DNA of 64,000 bases from Hyphomicrobium_A sp965243865 (GTDB taxonomy: Bacteria > Pseudomonadota > Alphaproteobacteria > Rhizobiales > Hyphomicrobiaceae): assembly GCF_965243865.1 (NCBI RefSeq), contig NZ_OZ251603.1, forward strand, positions 3,472,001 to 3,536,000, given 5' to 3'. A program made the translations under genes and the position numbers. Below are positions 62,703 through 64,000 of the stretch, one piece after another (positions within the stretch are counted from its first letter, which is position 1; each line of letters begins with the position of its first letter). The notes under the pieces are model-generated. The model was not told where the DNA came from. It worked only from the letters and a program-made list of their open reading frames with translations, and searched no databases.

Positions 62703-64000
62703 CGCGCCGCTCCCGCCTGCCACTCCCACGCGCTCGGCAGGCCGGCATCGCGGCGCACGCCGATCTCGTCGACGTCGTCCAGGGTGAGGAACGTACGCTG
62801 CGCATAGGCATCGCTCGCCTCGGGGAAGTCGCTGCGCGCCTGCGCGCCGCGGCTTTCCTCGCGCAACAGCGCACCCGTCGCCACGAAGCGCGCGGCCAGC
62901 GCCATGTTGGCGAGCACACGATCACCGCCTGCCTGCCGTTCGATATCACGCAGCACGGCGATTGCCTTCTTGAGTCCGCGCGCATCGCGCACGACGCCGA
63001 CATGCTCGCTCATCGCGCGCCGCAACCGCGCAACGAGCGGCCCACGCGTTGCCGAATGATCGGCACTGATGCTGCCGACCCGTTCGAGCGCGGTACGCGT
63101 CATATGCCGGCCGTTGCTTGCCATGTGGCGGATGTCGGCAGCGACCCTGTCGGCGAACACGACCGCTTCCAGCAGCGAATTGGATGCCAGTCGGTTCGCG
63201 CCATGCAAGCCCGTCGATGCAACTTCGCCTACGGCCCAAAGGCCCGCGACGCTCGAGCGCCCGCGTGAGCAGGTGGCGATGCCGCCCATGTGATAGTGCG
63301 CAGCAGGCGCCACCGGAATGAGCTGTTTCGCCGGATCGATGCCCGCCGCCTGGCACAAGCCGTAGACGGTTGGGAAGCGGGCAGAGAAGCTCTCGCCGAT
63401 CGCCGCGCGGCAATCGAGAAATGCGCCGCGCCCCGCGGCGATCTCGCTGAACACCGAGCGCGCCACCACGTCGCGCGGCGCAAGCTCGGCGCGCGGATCG
63501 ACGGGCGCCATGAAGCGCTCGCCAGCCGAATTGACCAGCGTTGCGCCTTCGCCGCGCAGAGCCTCGGTAGCCAGCGGCGCCGGATCGATGCCGATGTCGA
63601 TCGCCGTCGGGTGAAACTGTACGAATTCCGGATCGGCAATCACCGCGCCCGCGCGCGCTGCCATGGCGATGGATTCGCCGCGCGCATACGGCGGGTTGGT
63701 CGTCACCGCATAGAGTGCGCCGATGCCGCCCGTCGCCAGAACCACCGCGCTGGCGGGAAAGTACTCGTAGATTTCCTTGTTGCCTTCGCCGGCGCGCACG
63801 AGACGCACACCTTCGACGCGCCCATCGACGATGATGAGGTCGTCAGCCTCATAGCCCTCCAGAACGCGAATTGACGGCGTTGTGCGCACCCTGGCGACGA
63901 GAGCGTCTAGGATTTCGCCGCCCGTGCGGTCGCCGGACGCGTGCACGACCCGCCGCCGCGAGTGCGCGGCCTCCTGGCTCAGCGCAAAATCGCCGTTGGC
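62699..64000 (-). CDS. nadB: L-aspartate oxidase, N-terminus beyond window (partial)
   Basis: The visible 433 residues are the middle and C-terminal part of L-aspartate oxidase, the FAD flavoenzyme that turns aspartate to iminoaspartate for quinolinate synthesis. Motifs are SQEAAHSRRRVVHASGDRTGG at the visible start, VVLATGGIGALYAVTTNPPYARG, QFHPTAID (substrate site), AAHYHMGGI with TCSRGRSSVAGLWAVGEVA, and TGLHGANRLASNSLLEA. The frame runs open to base 64000. The N-terminal FAD-binding motif lies outside. The 3' end overlaps nadC. Confidence 0.95.
   Translation of the reverse strand, partial: ANGDFALSQEAAHSRRRVVHASGDRTGGEILDALVARVRTTPSIRVLEGYEADDLIIVDGRVEGVRLVRAGEGNKEIYEYFPASAVVLATGGIGALYAVTTNPPYARGESIAMAARAGAVIADPEFVQFHPTAIDIGIDPAPLATEALRGEGATLVNSAGERFMAPVDPRAELAPRDVVARSVFSEIAAGRGAFLDCRAAIGESFSARFPTVYGLCQAAGIDPAKQLIPVAPAAHYHMGGIATCSRGRSSVAGLWAVGEVASTGLHGANRLASNSLLEAVVFADRVAADIRHMASNGRHMTRTALERVGSISADHSATRGPLVARLRRAMSEHVGVVRDARGLKKAIAVLRDIERQAGGDRVLANMALAARFVATGALLREESRGAQARSDFPEASDAYAQRTFLTLDDVDEIGVRRDAGLPSAWEWQAGAAR

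Overview
The window looks like chromosomal DNA of a GC-rich alphaproteobacterium, most likely of the Hyphomicrobiales (Rhizobiales). The evidence is an RcdA/DUF1465 protein, a DUF1192 protein, three TorF-type porins, a bacterial GT21 (ceramide glucosyltransferase-like) enzyme, and a polysaccharide locus organised like the Brucella/Caulobacter perosamine O-antigen regions. Genus is not determinable by eye; a Hyphomicrobiaceae-like organism is a guess. No insertion sequence, prophage, CRISPR array or rRNA was seen.

Region 1 (1-2272): a truncated secreted protein, a 'headless' relative of the CCA-adding enzyme that lacks the nucleotidyltransferase domain, and an FmdB-type zinc ribbon protein.

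Region 2 (2273-21544): a large surface-polysaccharide locus. ManC and Gmd make GDP-4-keto-6-deoxymannose, a Per-type aminotransferase makes GDP-perosamine, and a NeuD/PglD-type left-handed beta-helix acyltransferase at the far end could N-acetylate it. CapE/CapF/CapG convert UDP-GlcNAc to UDP-N-acetyl-L-fucosamine. Three GT4 glycosyltransferases and one large TPR-GT41-like protein are assembly candidates, Wzm/Wzt export the glycan, and a WecA/WbpL-like membrane transferase probably starts the chain. A sulfotransferase is embedded in opposite orientation. A tRNA-Gln(TTG) lies near the right edge.

Region 3 (21563-25619): a lipoprotein, an unusual APS kinase fused to a degenerate CysN-like N-terminus, a GmhA-type isomerase and a UDP-glucuronate 4-epimerase-like protein, which may also serve surface glycans. 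APS kinase plus sulfotransferase suggests, but does not prove, sulfation of the polysaccharide.

Region 4 (25648-32289): threonine degradation (tdh-kbl) with an overlapping CYTH-like protein, small zinc and membrane proteins, a CHRD protein, class I fructose-bisphosphate aldolase, a GlcG/HbpS protein and an HdeD-like membrane protein.

Region 5 (32587-43603): cell-envelope genes. These are an OmpA protein with a very long disordered polar segment, a ThiE-like protein, a Sel1-repeat protein, an inositol monophosphatase-family enzyme, a non-flagellar MotA/MotB-like pair, a coiled-coil membrane protein, an MsbA-like ABC exporter, ribosomal protein L31 and RcdA. A candidate small RNA follows on the minus strand.

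Region 6 (43733-64000): a quinone oxidoreductase, a GT21 glycosyltransferase, two tandem paralogous secreted glucosaminidase-like proteins, a FolM-like reductase, three tandem TorF-type porins each closed by its own terminator, RNase T2, an M20 dipeptidase, pyruvate phosphate dikinase, and nadB-nadC running off the right edge.
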